Part shown: positions 32,297 through 40,497 of the stretch, piece after piece
Position numbering within the stretch: the stretch's first letter is position 1
How the letters are laid out: every line of letters starts with the position of its first letter
NCBI RefSeq assembly: GCF_030406325.1
Contig: NZ_JAUEQY010000049.1
Location: 1 to 58,800 of the forward strand
DNA from: Actinomadura sp. DC4
GTDB taxonomy: Bacteria; Actinomycetota; Actinomycetes; Streptosporangiales; Streptosporangiaceae
Direction: 5' to 3'
Length of the DNA stretch: 58,800 nucleotides
The notes under the pieces: model-generated
What the model saw: only the letters and a program-made list of their open reading frames with translations
The model's database searches: none
Told to the model about the DNA's origin: nothing
Position numbers and translations under genes: made by a program

Positions 32297-32792
32297 AACG
32301 CCTCCTGTTGTGTTGACTACTTTCCTGACAATAGACGGCGAATTGAGTTATACGCCGCTACTTGATATACGACCCCAGTCCTTCTAAGGGTTCATTACGG
32401 TTAATAGCGGACTGGCTGAGCTCGGGGCACGAGGCCAGCGGACAAGGCGCGGCAGATCAGATCGCCCGCGCGGCAGCGGCGACCATTCGCGCGCCGAGGC
32501 ACCCGCCACCGACGGGTCGGCCGTCCGCCGCAGCCTGGGGGAGCTCGCGGCCCGGTTTCCGGACACCAGAGCCTGTCCGGTGGATCACGCGGTGAGCCAC
32601 CTCAGTGCGGAGACCAGAGCGATCGCCGCCCGTAACGGCGGGTGAGTTCGTGGCGCGGTCGTTGACGTCGCCCGCCGGCCGAACGGTCATCGCTCAGCTG
32701 GAGCGGATGCAGGGCCCCACGGACCCGGTCGCCGAGCCCGCCCGGGGTTCTGGCGCCGGTGGAGCGTGACCGGCGCGACCCCGGCCGCCGCG
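32297..32792. other. Intergenic region with no supported gene; possible transposon debris
   Basis: About 496 bases. The part near 32300-32410 is relatively AT-rich and probably carries the leftward promoter of the small secreted protein; a TATAAC-like -10 (reverse strand) lies at 32347-32352 with no good -35. The part near 32600-32790 lies just past the end of the transposase-like frame and could be its decayed C-terminus. I could not identify terminal inverted repeats. Confidence 0.45.
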
Positions 32793-33800
32793 TCAGGTCT
32801 GCCAGGAGACCGAGGGCCTCGGCGCGGGCGAGGCGAGCGCGGCCTGCGCCTTCGGAGCGCGGACGGCGGTGGCGTCCAGGCGCGCGTAGGCGAGCATCGC
32901 GAGGGTGACGTTGCGATGCCAGACGTCGTAGCGGAGTCCCTGGTGCCGGCCCAGGCCGGCCTCGCTCTTGGCCGCGGCGAAGCAGTCCTCGATGGCCGAG
33001 CGCGTCCCGGCGACGCGTACCAGCTCCGCCAAGGTCGTGCCGGCCGGTCCAGAGCACAGGTAGTAGACGAGCTCGGGACCGGACTCCGCGGTCTCATCGC
33101 GGGAGAGGACGGAACGACGGACCAGCAGCCACCGGGCGAAGGCCTCACCGGCTCCGGCGTCGTCGGGGTGGGGCGGCAAGGTGGCGATGGCCCAGTCGTA
33201 CGGCCGCGATCCCCCCGCGCCCTCGTCCGTGGACAGGCGCTTCCATGCCTGCTCCGGGGCGTCCGCTGTGATCTCGTCGGGCCGCAGGCCGTTGCCGTCC
33301 CCGCCGCCCAGCGGCTGGTTCCTCGGCACGGCGACCACATAACCCAGGTGGCGTTGTTCCAGGTAGCGGCGGAATTTGTGGCCCTGGCCGTAGGTCTCGT
33401 CGGCGGTCACCCACCGGGCCGTCATCCCGCCGGCCAACGCGCGGCCGATCATCGCCTGGGCCAGCGCCGGTTTGGTGGCGAACTCCACGTTCGCGGGGAT
33501 GCCGGCCTGCTCGCACCGCGCCCGGTCATCGGTCCAGGACTTGGGCATGTACAACTCCGCGTCGATCAACGCCTGGCCACGCGCGCTCGCGTACGCCAGA
33601 AACACCCCCCGTCCGGCCGTCCCGGCGTGCTGCCCCTGGAAACCGGCCGGGCGGGTGCCGTTCTTGAGGGATCCGGTCTCATCCACCACCAGAACGCCGC
33701 CGGTGTCGCCGAACCGTTCGGCCACGGACCCGCGCAGATTCTCCCGCAGCAGCCGCGGATCCCAGTCGCCGCCGTTCAGCAACCGCTGCGTCGTGTCGGG
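32793..33800 (-). mobile_element. IS701-family-like transposase remnant (part of the fused ORF)
   Basis: This covers the part of the fused ORF that matches IS701-type transposases: 'VLVVDETGSLKNGT', 'FLAYASARG', 'ELYMPKSWTDD', 'EFATKPALAQAMI', 'WVTADETYG' and 'NVTLAMLAYA'. The normal N-terminus is replaced by sigma factor, and the usual C-terminal Trp/Arg-rich end is missing. No clear inverted repeats or target duplication were found by eye. Confidence 0.7.
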
Positions 33801-34421
33801 CCGCGGGTCCCCGGCGGCCTCCGCCGGCTTCTGGCCGTCCTGCTGATCGACCGGTTCCAGCGACTCCACCAGTTGCTCTTCGAGGTGGAGACGCAGGTTG
33901 CGCAGGGCGTGGTGGACCCGGGACTTCACGGTTCCGACGGGTACGCCGAGCACCTTGGCGGCCTGTGCCGCCGTACGGTCGGCGAAGTAGACCTCCTGCA
34001 ACACGGCGCGCTGGGCCGGCGGGAGGCGTTCGAGGGCGCACCTGACGAACATCGAGTCCACCACGTTGGCGGAGTGGTCGGGCAGGGTCCGGGCGGGAGC
34101 CTCGGCGACGAGGACCTCGGGCGGCCGTGCCCGGCGTGCCCGGAGTTTGTCCACGGCGACGTTGTGCGCGACGCGTTTCAGCCAGGCGGAGATGGAGCCG
34201 CGCTCGGGCGCGAGCCGGTCGGCGTTCCGCCAGGCCCGCACCATGGTCTCCTGGACGACGTCTTCGGCCTGGTGCGGATCGGACAGCATCTTCGTGACGT
34301 ACGCGAGGAGCACCGGGCGGTACTGGACGTAGAGCGAGCTGACGACGTGGCTCGGGTCCGGCTCGGCCGAGCACGCGGGGTCCGCCGGGGATACGTCACG
34401 TTCGAGAACTTGACTGTACAT
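32793..34421 (-). CDS. ECF sigma factor fused in frame to an IS701-like transposase remnant, 542 aa
   Basis: Residues ~25-95 are sigma region 2 ('YRPVLLAYV', 'QAEDVVQETMVRAWRN', 'ISAWLKRVAHNVAVDKLRARR'). Residues ~120-185 are region 4 ('LERLPPAQRAVLQEVYF', 'VLGVPVGTVKSRVHHALRNL'). This is a complete group-4 (ECF) sigma factor. From ~208 ('RPDTTQRLL') the frame continues as an IS701/IS4-type transposase lacking its first ~60 residues. It keeps D247 (VVDETG), D341 (TADETYG) and E477 (SAIEDCF). A few residues seem deleted after 'GTAG' (the usual 'ENCQ' segment), and the C-terminus is short. Most likely an element inserted near the sigma gene's 3' end, perhaps replacing the usual anti-sigma gene. 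The sigma part may still work; transposition activity is doubtful. Confidence 0.8.
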   Translation of the reverse strand: MYSQVLERDVSPADPACSAEPDPSHVVSSLYVQYRPVLLAYVTKMLSDPHQAEDVVQETMVRAWRNADRLAPERGSISAWLKRVAHNVAVDKLRARRARPPEVLVAEAPARTLPDHSANVVDSMFVRCALERLPPAQRAVLQEVYFADRTAAQAAKVLGVPVGTVKSRVHHALRNLRLHLEEQLVESLEPVDQQDGQKPAEAAGDPRPDTTQRLLNGGDWDPRLLRENLRGSVAERFGDTGGVLVVDETGSLKNGTRPAGFQGQHAGTAGRGVFLAYASARGQALIDAELYMPKSWTDDRARCEQAGIPANVEFATKPALAQAMIGRALAGGMTARWVTADETYGQGHKFRRYLEQRHLGYVVAVPRNQPLGGGDGNGLRPDEITADAPEQAWKRLSTDEGAGGSRPYDWAIATLPPHPDDAGAGEAFARWLLVRRSVLSRDETAESGPELVYYLCSGPAGTTLAELVRVAGTRSAIEDCFAAAKSEAGLGRHQGLRYDVWHRNVTLAMLAYARLDATAVRAPKAQAALASPAPRPSVSWQT

Positions 34422-34508
34422 TTCACGGCGCTCTTTCCATTCCGGTCTTTCGTGACGTCATGGGGGCGTGCCGGCGGTACCCGTCGCCCGGATGCCGCCA
34501 GCGGGGGG

Positions 34509-35198
34509 TCAGCGGGTCGCCGCGGCGGCCTGCCTGATCAGATCGGCGACCGCCTGCGGCTGGGACAGGTAGACGGAGTGGCTGGCGTGTGTCTCGGCCA
34601 CGGTGGCGCCGGCGCGTTCGGCCATGGCGTGCTGCGCGGGCGGGGGGATCATCCGGTCGTCGGTGGCGACCAGGTACCAGCTGTGCTTCTGGCGCCAGGC
34701 GGGTTCGCTGACCGCGCCGGCGAGGGCGTCCATGCCCCAGGGGACCTGCGAGTCGGCCATGAACTCCGCCTCCGGCAGCGGCAGGTCACCGGCGAAGGAG
34801 GCGGGGAACTTCTCGCGGTCGAGATAGAGGAAGCCGTCCTGGGGCGGCAGGATCGGGGGTACCGGTGCCCCGGGCGGCGGGTCGGCGATGAGCGTGTTCA
34901 CCGACTCGCCCTTGTCCGGGGCGAAGGCGGCGACGTAGACCAGTGCCGCGACGGCGGGATGGGTGCCGGCCTCGCTGATGACCGCTCCGCCGTAGGAGTG
35001 CCCGACCAGCACAGTGGGACCGTCCTGGCGCTGCAGGACGCGGCGGGTGACCGCGGCGTCGTCCTCGAGGGACAGCGTCGGATTCTGCACGATGCTGACG
35101 TTGAAGCCGTCCTGGCGTAGCAGCTGGTAGACCCTCTGCCAGCCGGAGCCGTCGACGAAACCGCCGTGCACGAGGACGACGTTGCGCGCCGTGGTCAT
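34509..35198 (-). CDS. Alpha/beta hydrolase, 229 aa
   Basis: A compact cytoplasmic alpha/beta hydrolase. 'VVLVHGGFVDGSGW' (residues 7-20) is the oxyanion-hole strand-turn. 'VLVGHSYGG' carries the nucleophile S68. An Asp near 'VATDDRMIP' and a His in 'ETHASHSVY' complete the triad. It has no signal peptide. The pattern is typical of the EstC/salicylate-esterase-like hydrolases common in actinomycetes, so the substrate is likely a small ester or amide. It is transcribed in the same direction as, and about 95 bases after, the LuxR-family regulator, so it may be a target of it. The ribosome site GGAGAAAGCG overlaps a hairpin arm. Confidence 0.85.
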   Translation of the reverse strand: MTTARNVVLVHGGFVDGSGWQRVYQLLRQDGFNVSIVQNPTLSLEDDAAVTRRVLQRQDGPTVLVGHSYGGAVISEAGTHPAVAALVYVAAFAPDKGESVNTLIADPPPGAPVPPILPPQDGFLYLDREKFPASFAGDLPLPEAEFMADSQVPWGMDALAGAVSEPAWRQKHSWYLVATDDRMIPPPAQHAMAERAGATVAETHASHSVYLSQPQAVADLIRQAAAATR

Positions 35199-35206
35199 CG
35201 CTTTCT

Positions 35207-35232
35207 CCAGTTCGATCGATGGGTGGAACTGG
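35207..35232 (-). promoter_or_regulatory. Inverted repeat overlapping the hydrolase ribosome site
   Basis: On the reverse strand, CCAGTTC, a 12-base spacer and GAACTGG form a perfect 7-bp dyad ending 8 bases before the ATG of the alpha/beta hydrolase. The right arm includes the first GG of the GGAGA ribosome site. It could be an operator for the neighbouring regulator or an RNA hairpin that limits translation. Confidence 0.4.
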
Positions 35233-35293
35233 ATACGACGTTAGAAGCGAGGGCCGGTGGCTGGCGTCTGTCGAATGACTGGTCGCCGACTGG

Positions 35294-38212
35294 TCAACCC
35301 GGCGGGGTGGTGCCGGTGTCGGGCAGGTCGGCGAGCGCGTCGCGCAGTGCGGCGCGGGAGGTGATGCCGAGCTTGGGGAAGATCTGGTACAGGTGGTAGC
35401 CGACGGTGCGCGAGGACAGGAACAGCCGCTCGCCGATCTGCTTGTTCGACAGGCCCGCGGCCGCCAGCTGGGCGATCTGGCGCTGCTGCCCGGTGAGGTC
35501 CGCGCTGTTCGTGGCGGCGGGCTTCTCGCGCTGGACGCCGGTGGCACGCAGCTCGCGCGCGGCCCGTGTCGCCCATGGACGGGCACCGAGGTGTTCGAAG
35601 GCGTCCGCGGCGGCGCTGAGATGGACGCGGGCGTCGGAGGGGGACTTGGTGCGCCGGAGTCGTTCGCCGTAGGCCAGGCGGACGCGCGCCAGGTCGAAGG
35701 GCCACCGATCGGCGTCCGGTGTGCGCAGTGCCTGTTCGAACAGGTCCCGGTGGTCACCGTCGGCCGCCGCCAGGGCGGCGGCGCCGGCGACGGTGAGAGC
35801 GAGGCGGGGCGACAGCTCGCCGAGGCGCGCTCGCCGCGCGGCCGCGACGTGGGCGGCGGCCTCGTCAGGCCGGCCGGACCGTGCCGCCGCCTCCACCAGC
35901 TCCATGATCAGCCACAGGGCGTTGGGAACGTGCGAGGCAAGTTCCCCGGCGGGGCTGACGGCGACGGCGCACCGGTACGCCTCGTCGAAGTCGTCCTCGG
36001 ACAGGGCGGCCAGGGTTTTGACGTGCCACGCGTACGCGGACACGAGGCCGGCCCGGCGGGGTGCCGCCCACCGGCTCATCTCCTCGGTCAGGGACCGGCT
36101 CGTGGCATGATCGCCGCAGGCGGTGGCGACCAGGGCTCGCGTGAACTGGCCGACCCACTGCAGCAGCGAGTAGTTGTGGGTCTTGCACAGGGCGATGCCC
36201 TCGTCCGTCAGCACCTGGACGTCGTCCCACCGTCCGGCGAAGTAGGCGTCGTTGCCGAGCAGGAACAGCGCTTCGATGGCGGACGTCACCGCGCCGCCCT
36301 CACGGCCGTGGCGTACCGCGCGCCACAGCGGCTCGCGGCAGTCGCCGACGCGGTCGAGGTAACTGCCGGCGATGGCGGTGCGCACGATGCGCGCCGGGCT
36401 CGTCTCCGTGTGCAATCGGCCGATCAGGGCGTCCAGCTGACCGAGCACGGGCCGGGCGCGCCGGGCCGGGTCACTGAAGGTGTTGGCCAGGATCGACAGA
36501 AGGTGCGGCGTCTGCGGCCGCAGCCGGTCGACGGCGGTGTGGAACGCCGGCCACAGCTCCGTACGTCCGCCGAAGAACGCCACCATGAGCAGGGTGTAGA
36601 GGCCCTCGATCAGCGGCTTGTTGTGGGCGTCGCCAGGCTCCGGCAGTGCCTCGATGGCGCCGACGAGCAGGCGGTGTGCGTTGTCGATGTCGCCGGTCTC
36701 GTTCAGCAGATGGTACGCGCCGGCGACGGCTCCGGCGAGCGAGCCCCCGTGTTGTGGATCGGCGCGGCGCGCCGCGTCCATCAGAGTCGGCACCTCGCGC
36801 AGATCGCCGGTGACGATGGCGCCCAGATAGGCGGCCTCCGCCAGGCGGCTGGAGCGGTCGGTGCCGGCCGGGCTGATGTCGGCCGCCCTGAGCAACTCGG
36901 TGATGGCGCTCAGCGAGTCGCCGCGGAACAGGTTCGTGTGGGCGACCTCCTGCAGGAGAGCGGCCACCTCCTCGTCCGGCCCGGTGCACGCCTCCGCGAG
37001 GTGCCAGGCCCGCCGGGCCGGTTCGTCCGCGCGCCGCTCGGCGAGGATCTGGTGGGCGCGCCGGCGCTCCTCGTCGGTGGCGAGCTCCACGACGGCCGAC
37101 CGGATCAGCGGGTGACGGAACGACACCCGGGCGGCGGCGCCGTCAAGGGCGATGACGTGGGCTCGATCGGCCGCCACCAGGTCGCCCGCCTCCGATCCCT
37201 GCTCGCCGTACCGCAGGACGTACAGGTCACCGGTCCCGTCCAGGACGGCGAGCAGGAGCGCGTGGCGGGTACGCGTCGGCAGGCCGCGGATACGCGCGGC
37301 GAACATCGTCTGGAGACGGCGCGTCAGCGGCAGCGTGCCGGTGACCGTCCGGTCGGCGGGCTGTGAGGTCAACGCGATCGGCAGCTCCAGCAGGGCCAGA
37401 GGGTTGCCTTGGGCATCGTCCAGCAGCCGGCGTCGCGCACGGAGGCTGAGTGCCGGGTATCGGTTGTCGAGGAGAGCTTCTGACGAGGCGTCGGACAGCG
37501 GCCGGAGGTCCTGTACGCGGATGCCGGAGTGGTCTAAGAAACCGTCCTCGCCGGTGCGTTCGGTGGCGAGGAATCCCACGTTCGTGCCGGACGTCCTGCG
37601 CGCGACGAATGCCAGCACCAGGCGACTCACCTGGTCCAGCCATGGCAGGTCGTCGACGACGATCAGGATCGGCGTGGTGCGGGCGGCCAGCGTGAGCAGT
37701 TCCAGCGCCGCGTGGGAGATCGTCATCCGATCCGGGGCCACGCCCTTGTGCAGTCCGAGGGCACTGCGCAGCGCCGTACGCTGCACGTCGTCCAACTGGT
37801 CGAGGTGGCTGCCCAGCAGCGGGAACAGCAACTGGTGCAGGCCGGCGAAGCTCACGTTCGCCTCGAACTGCGCACCGGCCGCGCGCAACAGCTGCAACCC
37901 GGCCGAGACGGCGTAGGCGCCGGCCGCGTCGACCAGCGCGGACTTGCCGACGCCGGCGTCACCGCAGATCACCATCGCGCCACCCTGAGCCGCGGCCTGG
38001 TCGACGAACGCGCGCACCGCCGCGACGTCCTCGTCCCGCCCCACCAACCGCACCGTTTCGCCGGGCTGGGCGGATGCCGTCGTACGCGGCGGTACGCCCG
38101 TCGCGGGGGCATCGTTCGCGGACCGGGGGCCCTCGGGCCGGATCACCTCGCCGCCGCCGGCGTCCTTGATCTCGGCCACGTCGTCCGCCCGGTCACCACG
38201 CATGTCCGTCAT
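35294..38212 (-). CDS. LuxR-family transcriptional regulator of the LAL type (ATPase plus C-terminal HTH), 972 aa
   Basis: A large ATP-binding regulator of the MalT/LAL class. Walker A is 'GDAGVGKS' at residues 84-91, and Walker B is in 'ILIVVDDLPWLD' around 180-190. A long helical TPR-like middle covers ~400-890. The C-terminus (~905-960) is a LuxR-type helix-turn-helix ('LTGQQRQIAQLAAAGLSNKQ', then 'TVGYHLYQIFPKLGI'). Such regulators usually sense a small ligand and activate a neighbouring pathway. It is divergent from a secreted hydrolase gene (270-base shared upstream region) and directly upstream of another hydrolase on its own strand. Length and order are normal for the family. Confidence 0.9.
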   Translation of the reverse strand: MTDMRGDRADDVAEIKDAGGGEVIRPEGPRSANDAPATGVPPRTTASAQPGETVRLVGRDEDVAAVRAFVDQAAAQGGAMVICGDAGVGKSALVDAAGAYAVSAGLQLLRAAGAQFEANVSFAGLHQLLFPLLGSHLDQLDDVQRTALRSALGLHKGVAPDRMTISHAALELLTLAARTTPILIVVDDLPWLDQVSRLVLAFVARRTSGTNVGFLATERTGEDGFLDHSGIRVQDLRPLSDASSEALLDNRYPALSLRARRRLLDDAQGNPLALLELPIALTSQPADRTVTGTLPLTRRLQTMFAARIRGLPTRTRHALLLAVLDGTGDLYVLRYGEQGSEAGDLVAADRAHVIALDGAAARVSFRHPLIRSAVVELATDEERRRAHQILAERRADEPARRAWHLAEACTGPDEEVAALLQEVAHTNLFRGDSLSAITELLRAADISPAGTDRSSRLAEAAYLGAIVTGDLREVPTLMDAARRADPQHGGSLAGAVAGAYHLLNETGDIDNAHRLLVGAIEALPEPGDAHNKPLIEGLYTLLMVAFFGGRTELWPAFHTAVDRLRPQTPHLLSILANTFSDPARRARPVLGQLDALIGRLHTETSPARIVRTAIAGSYLDRVGDCREPLWRAVRHGREGGAVTSAIEALFLLGNDAYFAGRWDDVQVLTDEGIALCKTHNYSLLQWVGQFTRALVATACGDHATSRSLTEEMSRWAAPRRAGLVSAYAWHVKTLAALSEDDFDEAYRCAVAVSPAGELASHVPNALWLIMELVEAAARSGRPDEAAAHVAAARRARLGELSPRLALTVAGAAALAAADGDHRDLFEQALRTPDADRWPFDLARVRLAYGERLRRTKSPSDARVHLSAAADAFEHLGARPWATRAARELRATGVQREKPAATNSADLTGQQRQIAQLAAAGLSNKQIGERLFLSSRTVGYHLYQIFPKLGITSRAALRDALADLPDTGTTPPG

Positions 38213-38482
38213 AGTCGTCTTTAGCGGGCGAATCGTCTACGTCATCGGGCAGTCCATCCGGCACGTGTCGTACCGGCCTCCCGGCCTGAACCGATGGCGG
38301 ACCGGCCAAGGCAAGCAGGCGGCCTCGCCTGACCGCGTCGATCGACCGGCATATCGGCCGGGTCCAGTCAAATGACAGATGCCGCCGGCCCGGCGGGCGG
38401 CGCTAAGTTTCACCCCGGAATCGCGAGGCCGGTCCGATGACCGGTACACGCGGTCGCAGGCGACGCTCAGGAGGCACGGCAG

Positions 38483-39496
38483 ATGTTATCCAAGTCCTTC
38501 ACGACCATTGCCTCGGCGTTTTTCGTGCTGACCGCCGTATCGGCGCCCGCACGGGCGGACAGTGCCGTCACCTGCACGGACGTCAGTACGCCGATCTCGG
38601 TGCCAGGTGTGCCGAACGGCATGATCTTCGGACGTTACTGCCGCAGCGCGCGGCCGACCAGCAAGGCCCTGCAGATCCTGGTCCCCGGAATCACCTATAC
38701 GCATTCCTATTTCGACTTCCCCGGGTTCGAAGGCCGGTACTCCTACACCAGGTTCATGAACGACCGCGGCTATGACACCCTGGCCATCGACCGCCTGGGA
38801 ATGGGACGGTCGACCCGGCCGCCCGGCGGCGTGCTGGTGAACGCCTTCTCCAACGCGGACGCTCTGCGTCAGGTCGTCGGCGCGGTGCGGTCGAACGGGC
38901 TCGAGGGCCGGAGCTACGACAGGATCGTTCTCACCGGGCACTCCTACGGCACCTTCGTTTCGGATCTGACTGCGGCCACCTATCACGATGTCGACGGCGT
39001 GATCGGAACCGGCTGGTTCCAGCAGCCGACCGCGCTGGGAGTCGCCGGCATCGTCGCGATCCTGTGGCCCGCGGCGATCGACGCCCGGTTCTTCGGCACG
39101 ATCGCCGACCCCACCTATGTCACGACCCGGCCGGGCACCCGGGGGTTCTTCTACCGCAGGGCTGACACGGATCCGGCGGTGATCGCCGCCGACGAGGCGA
39201 CCAAGGACACCGCTTCCCTGTCCGAGACGACCTATCTCCTTCCGGAGGCGGCAGGTCTCACCACCCGCATCGGTGTCCCGACTCTGAGGGTCATCGGGCA
39301 GTACGACAACGTGATCTGCAACCCGCTTCCCTGCACCCGGAACGGGCTGGCCCGGCTCGCGCCGGCACTGTTCCCCGCCGGGGCCGAGGTTCACGTCCAA
39401 CCCGGCGCCGGGCACGACGTGGCGCTCGAACTGAACAACGTCGATGGGTTCAGGGCTGAGCTCGCCTGGCTGGAGAGCCGGTTCCCGACCGGCTGA
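38483..39496 (+). CDS. Secreted alpha/beta hydrolase, 337 aa
   Basis: A signal peptide covers residues 1-25 ('LSKSFTTIASAFFVLTAVSA', cleavage near APARA-DS). The mature protein has an alpha/beta-hydrolase core. 'LVPGITYTHSYFDFPGF' is the oxyanion region, 'TLAIDRLGMGRS' follows, the nucleophile elbow is 'LTGHSYGTF', and a late 'GAGHDV' supplies the His. Four Cys ('VTCTD', 'GRYCRS', 'NVICNPLPCTR') suggest disulfides, consistent with export. A strong CAGGAGGCACGGCAG ribosome site precedes the ATG. It is clearly paralogous to the non-exported hydrolase at 43873-44808 ('TLAID', 'RPPG' and 'DALRQ/DALHQ' segments). It probably cleaves an extracellular ester or lactone. Possible control by the divergent LAL regulator is inferred. 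Confidence 0.88.
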   Translation: MLSKSFTTIASAFFVLTAVSAPARADSAVTCTDVSTPISVPGVPNGMIFGRYCRSARPTSKALQILVPGITYTHSYFDFPGFEGRYSYTRFMNDRGYDTLAIDRLGMGRSTRPPGGVLVNAFSNADALRQVVGAVRSNGLEGRSYDRIVLTGHSYGTFVSDLTAATYHDVDGVIGTGWFQQPTALGVAGIVAILWPAAIDARFFGTIADPTYVTTRPGTRGFFYRRADTDPAVIAADEATKDTASLSETTYLLPEAAGLTTRIGVPTLRVIGQYDNVICNPLPCTRNGLARLAPALFPAGAEVHVQPGAGHDVALELNNVDGFRAELAWLESRFPTG

Positions 39497-39597
39497 AAAG
39501 GTTCACCCGCGTCGGCGTTTTCTCCCTCAAGCCCGGGACCGTTTCAGCAGCCGTTTACCACTATGTACTGGTTTATGGCTACGAGAGGAATGCCACG

Positions 39598-40497
39598 ATG
39601 GTCGGTGAGATACCGCCAGGAGTCGGATGGACGGCACTTCTGACGGCGTACAGCCGCGCTCAGGAGTCACGGGAGGCCGGACGTCTGTTCGAAGATCCCC
39701 TCGCGGCGGCGTTCGTCGCGGCGGTGCACGGCGCCGAGGCCGGCGGGAGGCCGGACCTTCCCCGGCTCGGCCCCGCGAAGGATGACGGCTCATCCGTGTT
39801 CTGGAACGGTTTCCGTTTCTTCTTGACCCACCGCACGCCCTTCTATGACCGTCGTACGTTGGCCGCGGTCAGGGACGGCTGCGCGCAGGTGGTCTTTCTC
39901 GGAGCGGGGCTGGACAGCCGCGCGTTCCGGCTCGGAATGCTCGAGGACATCACGGCCTTCGAGGTCGATCAGGCTCCCGTGCACGCGTTCAAACAAGAGG
40001 TTCTCGATCGGCACGGGGCCGTTCCTACGTGCGTCCGGGTACCGGTGGTCGCTGACATCACGAAAGGCCTGTCGCAACCCCTGCTGTCCGCCGGTTTCGA
40101 TCCCGCCGTACCGACGGCGTGGGTGGCCGAAGGACTGCTGATGTACTTCTCCCGCGACGAGGCGGACGGGCTTCTCGACGAGATCACCGCCCTGTCCGCG
40201 CCCGGAAGCCGGATCGTCGGCGAGTACTTCAGTTGCCGCTGGGAGAACGCTGACATCGAGTACGAGACGCTCGAGACCCAGGACCGGGCCGCGTGGGACC
40301 TGCTGCTGCGGGAGCTCCGCTACGGCCCGGTCGCCGATCGGCCCGGTGAGTGGCTCTCGTCGCACGGTTGGGCGCAACAGGAGGTCACCACGCTCGCCGA
40401 GGTCGGGAGGCGAACCGGCCGGCCTGTCCCCAGCGAATTCGCCCGGCTCGGCGCGACACGGCTGTGGCTTTTCGTCGGCGGCCTGCCGGCGGGCTAA
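39598..40497 (+). CDS. Class I SAM-dependent methyltransferase, LCM/PPM-like (O-methyltransferase), 299 aa
   Basis: It has the signature of the leucine carboxyl methyltransferase-like family widespread in actinomycetes. An N-terminal 'GVGWTALLTAYSRAQES' is followed by 'F.DPLA..FV', the motif I SAM-binding loop 'VVFLGAGLDSRAFRL', 'AFEVDQ' (acidic residue that holds the SAM ribose) and 'PTAWVAEGLLMYFS'. These enzymes methylate hydroxyl or carboxyl groups, often of polyketides. The ATG is preceded by GAGGAATGCCACG. The stop overlaps the stop of the convergent P450 gene by 4 bases. The substrate cannot be read from sequence. Confidence 0.9.
   Translation: MVGEIPPGVGWTALLTAYSRAQESREAGRLFEDPLAAAFVAAVHGAEAGGRPDLPRLGPAKDDGSSVFWNGFRFFLTHRTPFYDRRTLAAVRDGCAQVVFLGAGLDSRAFRLGMLEDITAFEVDQAPVHAFKQEVLDRHGAVPTCVRVPVVADITKGLSQPLLSAGFDPAVPTAWVAEGLLMYFSRDEADGLLDEITALSAPGSRIVGEYFSCRWENADIEYETLETQDRAAWDLLLRELRYGPVADRPGEWLSSHGWAQQEVTTLAEVGRRTGRPVPSEFARLGATRLWLFVGGLPAG

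Noticed and set aside
32766-35120. Forward ORF of 784 codons
   Set aside because: Antisense to the sigma/transposase fusion and the hydrolase, both of which have clear domains on the reverse strand.
35393-37366. Forward ORF of 657 codons
   Set aside because: Antisense to the LAL-type regulator, whose Walker motifs and HTH are on the reverse strand.
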